A stretch of 64,000 nt of DNA from Viola odorata (taxonomy: Eukaryota; Streptophyta; Magnoliopsida; Malpighiales; Violaceae): the NCBI GenBank assembly GCA_963691705.1, contig OY829539.1, positions 48,830,327 to 48,894,326 on the forward strand. The letters run 5' to 3'. Shown in pieces: positions 45,801 through 56,655 of the stretch (the first letter of the stretch is position 1; each line of letters opens with the position of its first letter). A program made the position numbers and the translations under genes. The notes beneath the pieces were generated by a model. It saw only the letters and a list, made by a program, of their open reading frames with translations. It was not told the origin of the DNA and did not search any database.

Positions 45801-46257
45801 TCACAAGATTTTAGAAAATCAAGGACAGATTAGCTATTGTAGACGATTCAGCAAGATTTATTTTGTTTATAAGATCAGAGAAGACTAGGGTTTTAGAAAA
45901 TTTCAAAACTTCTACTCTCCTCCTTTCCGTATCTAATTAGGACATGGAAAGGTACAATATAAGAAATAAATAATAATTTTCTTTTATCAAATTTCTTATA
46001 ATTTCTTATCCAGAGCAAAAACTCAAATGATTAGAATTGGCAGTTGTGAATAATAAAGTATGGATGGACCCATCTGAAAGAAACTTACCCATCAAATCAT
46101 TATCATCCATCTGCTTTTTTGAATGAGAAATCAATTCCATCGACCCACCTAATTCCAGGCCATATACTTTCTGACTTTACTTTCCTACAATCTTGGTTTC
46201 TTGCTATAAAAAACTGCAGAAGAAGAACAACCAATTCCTGCACATATAACAGAAGAA
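45801..46257. other. Upstream region of the subtilase locus
   Basis: An AT-rich spacer containing the presumed promoter and leader of the subtilase. GCTATAAAAAACTGCAGAAG at 46203 is a plausible TATA box about 55 bp upstream of the first ATG (46258). Nothing else seen. Confidence 0.45.
46203..46212 (+). promoter_or_regulatory. Candidate TATA box of the upstream subtilase copy
   Basis: GCTATAAAAA lies about 52 bp before ATG 46258, which would place a transcription start near 46235. It supports this copy having been the original, promoter-bearing end of the gene. Judged by motif and spacing only. Confidence 0.4.
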
Positions 46258-46913
46258 ATGAAGATTCTTAAACCAATTCTATCTTTTAAATTCCTGTTTT
46301 TCTTTGTGTTGTCACTTCTCCTTACTATGATCCAATCCAAGAATTCAACCGTATACATTGTCCGTATGGATAAATCTGCAATGCCCAAAATCTTTACCCG
46401 TCATCAAGAATGGTACTCTTCAACCCTTACTTCCATCAAAACTGCCTCATCAGATCAGAGAGACCATAATTTCCCATCTTCTACCTCATTACTCTACTGT
46501 TATGATAATGCTGCACATGGGTTTAGTGCAGTTTTATCTCCAGATGAGCTTGAATCTCTCAAGAATTCACCAGGATTCCTTTCAGCTTACAAAGATCAAA
46601 CTGTCACACTCGACACCACCCACACTTCTGAATTCCTATCACTAAATCCGCGCACTGGCTTATGGCCTGCTTCAAAATTTGGTGAAGATGTCATCATTGG
46701 TGTCCTCGATACGGGGTCTGGCCCGAGAGTAAGAGCTTTGGAGATGAGGGTATCAGTACTAAAGTACCTTCTAGATGGAAAGGAATTTGTGAGGAAGGAC
46801 AAGAGTTCAATGCCTCGATGTGCAATTCTAAGCTGATTGGTGCTAGGTATTTCAACAAAGGTGTGTTAGCTGCAAATCCTGGGATTAACATCAGCATGAA
46901 TTCCGCTCGGGAT
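46258..46913 (+). pseudogene. 5' part of SBT1.9-type subtilase (signal peptide copy), frameshifted and truncated
   Basis: ATG 46258 begins a clear signal peptide (MKILKPILSFKFLFFFVLSL) and then the inhibitor-like propeptide (TVYIVRMDKSAMPKIF). From 46341 to 46913 it duplicates 47777-48350 with three substitutions noticed and one missing G at about 46713 (GATACGGGG versus GATACGGGGG). That loss shifts frame right after the catalytic Asp motif (VIIGVLDTG) and gives a stop at 46836. After 46913 the sequence leaves the subtilase entirely. At best it yields a secreted propeptide-like fragment of 192 residues. Confidence 0.9.
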
Positions 46914-47776
46914 GTCAGATGATGAATTGATGGGAGCAGGTTATCCTCCCTTCCAACCTTGACTAAATGTATACTGACTATGGAGTATTATATAAATAAT
47001 ATCTGTGAGGGGAGCTTAATATCTGTGCCCAATCAGTACGATGCCGTTGGGGTGGAATCGGCAGGCTGCCGTTGTGTAGAATTGGCTGGGTGCCGTTTGG
47101 TGACACATTGACCAGGCCAGGGTATATAACGGTGCCGATCCGTTTCCTCATACTTGAGCGGATGGATCGGCCTTGTCCCGATTTGAGACAATCGGGCTAG
47201 ACTTGTCCTTTGGTCACTTATTCCTGTTGACTTGGTCAAACGGTCGCGATGCCGTTTTGGCTGATCAACAGTACTTTGTGAAGGTGCAAAGTCCATTATA
47301 CCCTTCTGATAATTTTATGTATTATCAGAGGTCCAACAACAAACGAGCCCGAGTGTTTACCAAGGGCTTGCCGTTTCCCTCTTGATGTCTGACAATCGGC
47401 ATGTTGCCGTTTTGATTTATTTCCAAGTATTTGTAAAGTTTTTCTTCATTCCTGCAAATAAAAACTTAGTTTGCAATAAAGTCAAATTTAACTTAAAGTA
47501 TACCTGTGACGTGGCGCTGTAATGGCCAAGTGTTTATAACTGCTTGTTACTTTTGAGGAGGAACGTCTCTTTACTGGTAAGGTTTTTTGAATTTTGAAAT
47601 TCAAAAATCCTTTAGGAAGCGTGTGGGCTGTTCCTCTTTAAATGCGCCGCTCAGCTTTATTGACAACTTGCTACTTTTCAGAACAGATGAGCCACGTGTC
47701 AGCGACCGATTGGGCACGCTGACGGTTAGAGAGATGTTTCTTTTAAAAGTGGTTCTCCCTTGGAAACCTAATTCAG
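46914..47776. other. 863 bp insertion between the 574 bp direct repeats
   Basis: Unrelated to subtilase and bounded exactly by the ends of the two repeat copies. It is rich in TGCCGTT/CGGCA motifs (about 47040-47260) and ends ATTCAG just before GAATTCAACC, creating a possible splice acceptor. No terminal inverted repeats or transposase are recognisable. It could be filler DNA copied from elsewhere during break repair or a non-autonomous element. The small open frames in it have no signature. Confidence 0.7.
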
Positions 47777-48350
47777 GAATTCAACCGTATACATTGTCCA
47801 TATGGATAAATCTGCAATGCCCAAAATCTTTACCAGTCATCAAGAATGGTACTCTTCAACCCTTACTTCCATCAAAACTGCCTCATCAAATCAGAGAGAC
47901 CATAATTTCCCATCTTCTACCTCATTACTCTACTGTTATGATAATGCTGCACATGGGTTTAGTGCAGTTTTATCTCCAGATGAGCTTGAATCTCTCAAGA
48001 ATTCACCAGGATTCCTTTCAGCTTACAAAGATCAAACTGTCACACTCGACACCACCCACACTTCTGAATTCCTATCACTAAATCCGCGCACTGGCTTATG
48101 GCCTGCTTCAAAATTTGGTGAAGATGTCATCATTGGTGTCCTCGATACGGGGGTCTGGCCCGAGAGTAAGAGCTTTGGAGATGAGGGTATCAGTACTAAA
48201 GTACCTTCTAGATGGAAAGGAATTTGTGAGGAAGGACAAGAGTTCAATGCCTCGATGTGCAATTCTAAGCTGATTGGTGCTAGGTATTTCAACAAAGGTG
48301 TGTTAGCTGCAAATCCTGGGATTAACATCAGCATGAATTCCGCTCGGGAT
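47777..48350 (+). repeat. 574 bp direct repeat, downstream copy (partner 46341-46913)
   Basis: The two copies are about 99% identical by eye. Differences noticed are CCG/CCA near 47800, CCCGTC/CCAGTC near 47832, TCAGATC/TCAAATC near 47886, and the one-base length difference near 48150. This copy leads into the intact catalytic body. Confidence 0.93.
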
Positions 48351-50024
48351 ACCGATGGCCATGGTACTCACACTTCCTCCACAGTTGCTGGAAACTATGT
48401 GAAAGATGCAACTTTTTTTGGCTATGCCACTGGTACTGCCAGAGGAGTGGCACCTCGTGCGCGAGTGGCTATCTATAAAGTCTTGTGGAAAGAAGACTCC
48501 CAGGCTTCTGATGTCCTTGCTGGGATGGACCAAGCCATTTCGGATGGTGTTGATGTGATCTCTATATCTCTTGGCTTCGGAAGATTCTCAGAATTGTATG
48601 AAAGTCCTATATCAATAGCCTCATTTGCTGCTATGGAGAAAGGTATTTTCGTCGCAGCTTCAGCAGGAAACAGGGGACCAAGGTTTGCATCTGTGCATAA
48701 TGGAATGCCATGGATCTTGACTGTTGCTGCTGGTACCATGGATCGTTCTTTCGCAGAAACATTGACTCTAGGCAATGGACAGACTATAACTGGATGGGCA
48801 TTGTTCCCAGCAAGTGCCATTATCGAAAATCGGCCTCTTATTTACAACAAGAACGTGTCAAGCTGCGGATCTTCTGAATCCTTATCTGAACTCACATCTG
48901 GGATCGTATTGTGTGAAGAGGTTGGGCATAGTAATCAACCACTTACAGTTGCAGGCTCACCCCAAGTGGAAGGTGCTATTTTCATTTCACAAGATGCTAG
49001 GTTCTTCGAATTCGAGATGCTTCCTTGTCCAGGAATAGTGTTAACTCCGGATCAGGCTGCTGCTGTAATTAAATATGCTGAAACTGAGGAGAATCTAGTT
49101 GTAAGCATGAAGTTTCAAGAAACTATGCTCGGATTTAGGCCAGCCCCAGCTGCAGCTTGTTACAGTTCAAGAGGTCCTTCAAGGATCAACTCCAACATTC
49201 TGAAACCAGACATCTTGGCTCCTGGCACACTAGTTTTGGCCTCTTTTGTTCCACATGTTTCAGCAGCTCAAATTGGGTCAACTACACATTTATCCAGCAA
49301 CTTCAAGTTGCTTTCAGGTACATCAATGGCTTGCCCTCATGCTGCTGGTGTAGCAGCACTCCTGAAAAGTGTGCACCCAGATTGGAGTTCTGCAGCCATT
49401 CGGTCTGCCCTGATCACCACCGCGAATCCATTAGACAACAGTCACACTCCAATCAAAGACAATGATGTATTGTTTCTCGCAAATCTAACCTTTTATGGTG
49501 CTGCATCTCCTTTGGATATGGGAGCTGGCCAGATCAATCCGAATCGAGCATTAGACCCAGGTTTGGTTTATGATGCTACTCCTCAAGACTATGTCAATCT
49601 GCTTTGCACCATGAACTACACTAAAGAACAAATCTTGAGCATCACAAGATCAAAAAGCTATAATTGTTCAAACCCATCTTCTGATCTCAACTACCCATCA
49701 TTCATTTCTATTTATAATCAAGGATGGTCATCATCAAGGTTTGTTCAAGTTTTTGACAGAAGTGTAACAAATGTGGGTGGTGGTGCTGCAACTTACAAGG
49801 TTAAGGTCACTGCACCAAAGGGTTCAAAGATAGTCGTCTCCCCTAAGACATTGATTTTTGGGAAAAAATATGAGAAGCAAAGCTACAGAGTTACTCTAAA
49901 CTACAGGAAGCTTTCTATTGAGGCATCTCATTCATATGGTTCAATAGATTGGGTTGAAGATAATGGAGCTCATCATGTGAGGAGTCCTGTTGTGATTTCA
50001 CAAGATCCAGATTCTTTTGACTAA
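47802..50024 (+). CDS. Subtilisin-like serine protease, SBT1.9 type, lacking a signal peptide
   Basis: A 740-codon intronless ORF. Plant subtilases are secreted apoplastic proteases with a signal peptide, I9 propeptide, S8 catalytic domain with inserted PA domain, and Fn3-like tail. Here the ORF opens inside the propeptide (MDKSAMPKIFTSHQEW). The frame upstream reaches a TAA at about 47769-47771, so there is no signal peptide in this copy. Catalytic residues are all present: D115 (VLDTGVWPE), H187 (DGHGTHTSST), N290 (ASAGNRGP), S508 (GTSMACPHAAGVAALL). The PA-type segment lies around 345-430 and the tail carries VTNVGGGAATYKVKV. The SAMPK propeptide block favours the SBT1.9 subgroup. An acceptor-like ATTCAG immediately before the repeat could let an upstream exon be spliced on; otherwise the product would be cytosolic. 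Confidence 0.9.
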   Translation: MDKSAMPKIFTSHQEWYSSTLTSIKTASSNQRDHNFPSSTSLLYCYDNAAHGFSAVLSPDELESLKNSPGFLSAYKDQTVTLDTTHTSEFLSLNPRTGLWPASKFGEDVIIGVLDTGVWPESKSFGDEGISTKVPSRWKGICEEGQEFNASMCNSKLIGARYFNKGVLAANPGINISMNSARDTDGHGTHTSSTVAGNYVKDATFFGYATGTARGVAPRARVAIYKVLWKEDSQASDVLAGMDQAISDGVDVISISLGFGRFSELYESPISIASFAAMEKGIFVAASAGNRGPRFASVHNGMPWILTVAAGTMDRSFAETLTLGNGQTITGWALFPASAIIENRPLIYNKNVSSCGSSESLSELTSGIVLCEEVGHSNQPLTVAGSPQVEGAIFISQDARFFEFEMLPCPGIVLTPDQAAAVIKYAETEENLVVSMKFQETMLGFRPAPAAACYSSRGPSRINSNILKPDILAPGTLVLASFVPHVSAAQIGSTTHLSSNFKLLSGTSMACPHAAGVAALLKSVHPDWSSAAIRSALITTANPLDNSHTPIKDNDVLFLANLTFYGAASPLDMGAGQINPNRALDPGLVYDATPQDYVNLLCTMNYTKEQILSITRSKSYNCSNPSSDLNYPSFISIYNQGWSSSRFVQVFDRSVTNVGGGAATYKVKVTAPKGSKIVVSPKTLIFGKKYEKQSYRVTLNYRKLSIEASHSYGSIDWVEDNGAHHVRSPVVISQDPDSFD

Positions 50025-50576
50025 ATTCTTGTAATGTACCTCCAGTTTTCTAAAATGTTATTATGTATTAGTCCAGTTTGTAACTCAATCGGTATTTTCT
50101 ATAATAATTTCGAATTTTTTTTTTTTATATTCTATACGAGAAATTGAGGCAAATAATGAAAGATTTGTTGTACCAGTACATTAAATGGCTGCCACATATT
50201 TCACTCAATGAGCAGAAAAAGCTACCTATCCAATCCAATTTCCACACCCAAGTCCAACTCCAAAATCAACCCAACTTTTTTTGGTTTTTTATTACCTTTT
50301 CTTTTGTTTTTTTTTCAAGTAAACTGTAATACACTAATACTGGAAGGTGAACAGAGAACTTTTAGTTTGCAGAGGAGAAGAAATGGATGCAATCTGTCCA
50401 TCTCTTTCCCATGCCAGGATTCCCTCTGCATTTCTAGACTATAAAATATTACTAGATGAAATATTTTATAATCTATAGAAACCTTTTAGCTTATTATTAC
50501 TATTTATAATTGTGCTGGTTGATCTTTACTTTGATAGTGATAAGAAAAATGTTTGTCTTGCAAGAAAGGTAGACAT
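50025..50576. other. Subtilase 3' flank
   Basis: AT-rich sequence after the subtilase stop, likely with its 3' UTR. Short plus frames at 50144-50444 have no recognisable content. Confidence 0.5.
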
Positions 50577-51207
50577 AGGGCCTGTTAATCAAATGAGATT
50601 TTTCCCAAAAAAATTCCAATTTTAAAAAAATTGGAGAAGAATTTTTTTTTTGTGTTTACCATAAAAAGAAAAACTTATGTTTCTGATTTAACACATAAAA
50701 TTAGAGATGCTAAAATCTTTGTTCTCTAATTTTGGAACTTTCTTCCCTTATAATTTTAAAAAAACTTATATTTTATAAAAAAAACTTATAATTTTAAAAA
50801 AACTTCTATTTTATAAAAAATATATATATTTTTTTTTTCATATTTTATGTCCTACCATACTGGTTATATTTTTTTCCAAATTATATATAATGTTCATGGA
50901 CGAGAAAGGATAATAAGAAAATATGATTTTTTTAACTATTAGTATTCATCTTTGAAAAATATTATTAAAATGGCTTTTGTTGTCTTTAAGGCTAGATTTC
51001 TAATCTTAAAGTTCATTCCAAATTATCCACTTCGACGTTAAAAATTATTGGAACAAAGTTGTAGTTTTTATTTTTTTTTAAAGAAAAAATAGTCGTCACG
51101 CGAACACATTTTCCAGTTTTTAAAATTTAAATTTTTTTACATTTAATATGAAATAAATACATAGAAACAAAAAAAATAAGACAGTTTTCCTCTAGTAAAT
51201 AGGCTCT
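50577..51207. mobile_element. Decayed Harbinger-like element with transposase scrap
   Basis: 50899-51040 reads, with stops, as KYDFFNY-SSLKNIIKMAF-KARFLILKFIPNYPLRR, the same transposase block as at 3190-3315, at nucleotide level GGACGAGAAAGGATAATAAG against GGACGGGGAAGGATAACAAG. Possible degraded ends are AGGGCCTGTTAATCA (50577) and, inverted on the right, AGAGCCTATTTACTA (51207). A second, more decayed member of the family at 2714-4004. Confidence 0.55.
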
Positions 51208-51737
51208 AGTTTCTTATAATATTATTTTTTTTTTTTTGGAAAAAGAACTTATTTTAACCCTAACAAATCACTAAAGTTAGTTGAAATAATAATATTTTTA
51301 ATTTTTAATTATAACTTGTTAGTGCGTTAGAAACTGATCAACGTTGTGGTAAAGTTGTAAAGGGTTTTTTTTATTTTAACCAAAATTTTAAATTCAAATT
51401 TCAGGGAGAGAGTAAGCTATATTGGGAGAATTGTTCGACAATATTTCAATAAATATTAACTTTAGTTGAGAGAACAATCGTAGTAAAAAAAATAAAATCG
51501 ATCTTACTATCATTTATACATAAGACTTAACATTAAAAATCCCTAGACAACAAGATCAAAATGAAGAACAAAGAAAACGTTTAGGACCAAATAGTAATAT
51601 AAAACAGTTAACAGACTAGATTAGTAGTTGAAGGATTTCTAAAGGACGTATCTGTAGTTTCCCCATTTCTTTCACTTGCCGAAACTTGTAGTCAGGAGCG
51701 GTTGCTCAAACAGCACAGCGAACGAGTGAATCTGCTC
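51208..51737. other. Intergenic, frataxin upstream region
   Basis: AT-rich to about 51640, then a GC-richer leader before the frataxin ATG. No specific elements assigned. Confidence 0.5.
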
Positions 51738-53440
51738 ATGGCGTCTAAGCTACAGAAGCTGCAATCCTTAAGGAGGCTCTCGTCGCTTTTGAGACCTCAC
51801 TCCCCTTCCTCTTCTTCATCTCCATCAACACCTCTTAGGTCACTTTCTCTAGTAGAAACTTCCAGATATCTCCCTTCCCATTCCAGCACTCCCATTCTTC
51901 CTTGTAGAACCTTCTTTTCCTCTCGCTATTTGAGTTTCAATGCTTCCGCCACCGTCGACTCTCAAGGTCCCGCCCCTACCGATTACCGGTGCGTTCTTAG
52001 ACAAAAACATGAAATTTCTTTGTTTCTTCTCGTTATTTGCTTAATTGTGATGTTTCTATTTATAAATAGGCGATGTAATCTGATTTTAGCAATAATTCAT
52101 TTGTCTGGATTACAGTTCACTTCTATCGGAAGATGAGTTTCACTCACTAGCTGATTCCACCATCCATGATCTTCAAGAGAAATTAGAGGTGCTCCAATTT
52201 TCGATTTTTAATGCTTACTGTTGATTCCAATAATAAAGACCGCATCTTTAAGCTCTTTTTATGCTTTTACTTTATGGGTATTTGGTGTTTGACAGGAGTA
52301 TGATGGTGAGGTGCAGATTGATGGGTTTGACATTGACTATGGGGTGAGAATATTCATTTGATTTTTTAAGTTTTCTAATGTTGAAAGATAGAGTTTATTA
52401 GGTTCCTTCTAATCATCTTTTTTCCTTTCCTGTTTGGACTTAGTAGAATGAGGTTTTGACGCTAAAGCTCGGTGATTTAGGCACGTATGTCTTGAATAAA
52501 CAGACGCCCAATCGGCAACTTTGGTTGTCTTCCCCAGTGAGGTATGGATGGCCATGTTGATGCTTCTCATTTTTTGTTAAAGCTGCTAAACTTTGGATAG
52601 AGAGTCCATTGAGTGTTGGGTGGTTGATGATAAAAGGGTAATAACTAGTGGTTAAAGTGAATAAGCTGTACATTACTGGCAAGATAATGGATATAGGTTA
52701 GATCATTAGGCTATCGCTCTCAAGCTGTACTTGCTGGAAAAACCACCGTGTTTGAGTATGTCTATGTTGGATCTAGTTGCTTGACTTGCATATCCTGTTC
52801 TATGTTCATGCTTCTGCCTCCCAATTCCTCTAGTGGAAGTTATTTCTCACCTCTAGCAACCACCTTTGCTACTCCTTGGAAAACACGCCTTGAAAATTAA
52901 AGCATTTATATCAAATATACTTGAACTATAATTTAGCAGTCTATGCTGTAGGTATGTTTGTTTGCTTTCGTTTTGCGGATTTAGCCACATAATGCTTTGC
53001 GTTTTTAAGGAGAGGAGAGGTCTCATTATGTCAGCTAAGTAACCTAAGAGAAGATTGTTACATGATGTCACAGTCAAGATGATCAAAAGAACTTCTTATC
53101 CTTATTATAGGCATGTAATTTTTCTTCCCAACTTATTCATGAAACTAGGGAATCAGATAAAATCTTGCCTGTATTATGGTTGGTCTAAAATGCTTATGTG
53201 CTAACACGGACATTTGCATTTTTCATTCTATATTTTTTCTGTTCATGGTTCCAATCTATTCATGAATTTCTAGTCTCTTTTTTTGCTGAACCGTCATGGT
53301 TGTCATGCAGTGGTCCTTCTAGATTTGATTGGGATCAGAATGCTCAATCTTGGATTTATAGACGGACGAAAGCACATTTGTTAGAAGTTTTCGAGAGCGA
53401 GTTGAAGCAACTATGTGGAGAACCAATCAAGCTTTCTTAA
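51738..53440 (+). CDS. FH: Frataxin, mitochondrial
   Basis: An iron-binding regulator of mitochondrial Fe-S cluster assembly that stimulates the cysteine desulfurase complex. Exons 51738-51988, 52116-52188, 52296-52343, 52447-52541 and 53311-53440, GT-AG and in phase, give 198 residues (plant frataxins about 190). ATG 51738 starts [20 protein letters not shown], an Arg/Ser-rich amphipathic presequence typical of mitochondrial import. The frataxin fold follows: [20 protein letters not shown] and the acidic helix 1 region, [20 protein letters not shown], the [20 protein letters not shown] strand block and [19 protein letters not shown]. The acidic ridge and the conserved Trp in QLWLSSP are present. 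The product appears intact. Intron 4 is about 770 bp. Confidence 0.96.
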
Positions 53441-54327
53441 AGGCATTTAGTTCTGCAATGCATTGTACAATGTTGGATGCAGAAATGATGTATCAGTTCC
53501 AGCCGACTTCTTCTACAAAATCATTTAACTTGCACTTATTATTAGAAAAACTATACAAGAATCAGCTTCATCATGTTGATGGTGGTGTTCTCTTAGGTTT
53601 AAGTCTGCTAGAATCTGCAAATGACCCGATTTAACTTATTCCCTTCCCTGCTCTGTTGTTGAGTTGTTCTTTGATGTTTGGGGATTTTTTTCCTTTTTTT
53701 AAAGAAACACTATTTTGTCTTTGGAAAAGAAACACTACTTCCAAATTAATTCAACAGAACTTAATTTGAATAAACAAAAGTTATGCACCAGGGATCTGTC
53801 AGACATGTACAACAGGAAATCAACATTGAAATTTTCAATTCTCAATAAATACTTCAATTTGGAAAAATAAATCTAGAAAGGGCAATTCTGTAGTAACTGG
53901 ACTGAATATTTTAGTATAATTCTCATAATCCCCAATGTCTATTTTTTCCCTCATATCTGAAATCTATTTTTCTCCTTGCCACTTATTCCATAGAAAATCT
54001 CGTGATCTTTAAATTGCTTGGCTATATTCTTCTTTTCATGTTCAACTTTGCAGACAAGTTCGCCAAATCCTTGAACTCTGCACGTAGCATACCAACCAAT
54101 TCCTGGATCTGTTGCTCTAAACTTGCATTTTTCCTACATGGTGACTTTCCTTTGGTAGTATCATAGGACTATATGGGAATATGAGGAGTTGCAATTTGCT
54201 GTTTATCCAATTAGGATTCACTTTTGTTGGCCAATTTTTTAATGGTTTGGATTTTCTCAGCAAAAACAACGCTTTCCAGTTTCCTTTTAGAACTCATGCA
54301 ATAAATGCACCTTCATTTTGCTTCTAG
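53441..54327. other. Interval between frataxin and the reductase fragment
   Basis: Frataxin 3' flank followed by sequence with no reductase FAD-domain exons, although these should precede the exon at 54328. On the minus strand about 54050-54137 reads as a coiled-coil-like peptide (LEQQIQELVGMLRAEFKDL) without clear ends; its origin is unknown. Confidence 0.45.
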
Positions 54328-55820
54328 GGGCGCTTCAAGTATCAACCTAACCAAGTTAGGGCTTTCGGGGTGATTGCTGGAGGCACCGGAGTTACTCCAA
54401 TGTTCCAAGTATGTCTATATGATTTGGCACTTCCATGATCCAGGTGTACGGTTTATTGTTTTAGCTGTAGTGACTTTGCTTTCTTTGCCCTGTTGGTTTC
54501 TTAGGTTGCAATGCAAGAGCTATATTGGAAAATCCGGAAGACAAAACCAACATACACCTTATTTATGCCAACGTCACTTATGATGACATTCTTTTGAAGG
54601 TAAGCTTCTCACGGGCACATCATTTCAGGAAAAAATGATTATGAACTTTAAGTTTGTCAGATGTAACTATACGTTTTATCTAAAACATGACAAAACCCAC
54701 TCCTCATGGCTCCTATCCTATGTGCATAAAAATAGCCACCTGAGAAGCTTGTAAAGGATAATATGCAAAGTGAGAAAACAAGGGAACTTGTTAGTATTAG
54801 GAAATAGGAAGTGAAAAGGATGTCATCTAGTGAAATTCAAGAACAATAAGTGTGAAACTAGGACTAATGATAAGGAGTAGGGAGGATCATACTGGTCAAG
54901 CAATTAATGGATTATCTAAAGTTTCCATGAATTTTTTTCCGTAGATGCATAGTAAAAATTCTGAACCCTTGACTTGAGTTTGGCTAATATGAAGTTTAAC
55001 AAAAGTAGGTGATATGCATTATGTTGGCTAATCTTTTATGAGATTGAAGTTTTTTACTTAAATCGTTGTTGGATTTCCAGCAATGGGGATAGCCGCTGAA
55101 CGCATAGAGAAAAATTGTGAAAAGCTCAACTTTTGGATTGTATTGGTCGTTTATTTGCAGGAAGAACTCGATCATCTTGCAAACAATTTTCCAAGCCGCT
55201 TCAGTGTCTACTATGTCTTGAATCAGGTATTATTGACTTCAATGCCTTTTGAACGGGTATATTTTGGTTCGATAAAAGAACGGGACTCTCTGCCTTCTTT
55301 CTGTTCCATATTTTAAGTTGCCATCGCTTCTGTGATCTATCTTCCTCAGGTTCTTAATGCAGAGCTTTCCTTTGTTATTTATTTAACTTGGAGAAAAATA
55401 TGATTTGCATGTAACAACTGTTTTCCTTTCATCGAACATGTTGGTTCAGTTAGGTTTTCTTTGCATGTTTTTGCATATATCTTTCTATCTATTCCATATT
55501 GGAAGCTTTGCATATCTGTAACATGGATATACAGTAGAAAAATCCTCAGAACTTCTATTGCCAGCCACCTGAAGGATGGGACGGTGGTATCGGATTCGTG
55601 TCCAAGGAAATGATACAAACCCACTGCCCTCCACCGGGATCGGACATTCAGGTAAATTTCAATAGAAGCCACAAATTTGTCTCACTTCTAAAGCTGACCA
55701 ATATAACTACCCTTCTTCTTTGTACAGATATTGAGATGTGGTCCTCCACCAATGAACAAGGCCGTGGCTGCTCACCTGGATGCTCTTGGATACACCCCCC
55801 AAATGCAGTCCCAGTTTTAA
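54328..55820 (+). pseudogene. NADH-cytochrome b5 reductase 1 (CBR1-like), 3' fragment
   Basis: CBR1 transfers electrons from NADH through FAD to cytochrome b5 at the ER for lipid desaturation. Five consecutive exons of the NAD-binding half are present: 54328-54414 ([20 protein letters not shown]), 54505-54599, 55161-55226 (EELDHLANNFPSRFSVYYVL), 55565-55651 (GWDGGIGFVSKEMIQTHCPP) and 55728-55820 (ILRCGPPPMNKAVAAHLDAL to TAA). Junctions are at GT-AG sites. The N-terminal membrane anchor and FAD-binding exons are missing upstream. Exon 54505-54599 carries a 5 bp tandem duplication (TGCAA-TGCAA at 54507-54516), shifting the frame after VA. The fragment is therefore doubly disabled. It lies 0.9 kb downstream of frataxin in the same direction. 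Confidence 0.85.
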
Positions 55821-56655
55821 GTCCAAGTGGGGCTTCTTTCAATTCAATTTTCCCTCCTTGTGTCGTTCGATAACAAAAACCTTTCTCTGAAACCGGTCAC
55901 TTCTCATTCTTATTGAAGGCCGAGGAGGTCTATATTTTCTTGGATAGATATCGGTTATACTGATCACTAATCTATCCTAACTTTTCAGTTGTTGCTTTAC
56001 TTTGCATTACATTTTTGCATGTTATAGATTTGCAAGTATCAGTAGGTGGTATATGAGGTGTACAATCAGGTTAGAGATGACATTAGCTCGTTATAGGTAC
56101 CTAAGAAACATAAGATGTGACCACATTTGCATAGAAGAAAATTTCCAGCTAATTAAAAAAGGCGTGATCCAAAGTTTTGTTAATGAATGAATCTTGCTAA
56201 GTTAAAGCATTTAAATTTGAAATTCGATGAACATTATGGGATGGATTCGTAAATTTAGATTAGTTATAAAGCATGCCAACTTAGAACTTCGTAACAGATT
56301 CAACCAGTCAAATTGCTGCACTTCAGGACAGTTCTTCAAATGGATCTAAATCACAAAGCCAAATGGATTGGAAATATGGTAAAAACATAAACCTTGCACC
56401 ATACCTATAAAAGCTACCATATGGATGAGAAGCCAGGTCTTTTAACCGTCAAAATTTCAAGGCCACTACTAAACTTCAAAAATCAAGACAGGTGGATTGA
56501 ACACAATGGATTCAAAAAAATAGCAGAAGCTGGAAACCACATTAATCGTTATGGGGGAAGACAAAAATTGCTTCAACAACTTTAACAGTGTAACTAACTA
56601 ATCATCCACCCACTAACTCATCCATAAAGTTACAAACCAGACCAGTATGTTAAGT
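55821..56655. other. Convergent flank between the reductase fragment and CCT7
   Basis: AT-rich spacer holding the old reductase 3' UTR and the CCT7 3' UTR (minus, just left of 56656). No gene or repeat identified. Confidence 0.55.

Noticed and set aside
47587..48081. 164-codon frame starting in the insertion and running into the subtilase repeat
   Set aside because: It reads the subtilase repeat in the wrong frame, and its N-terminal part has no signal peptide or domain.
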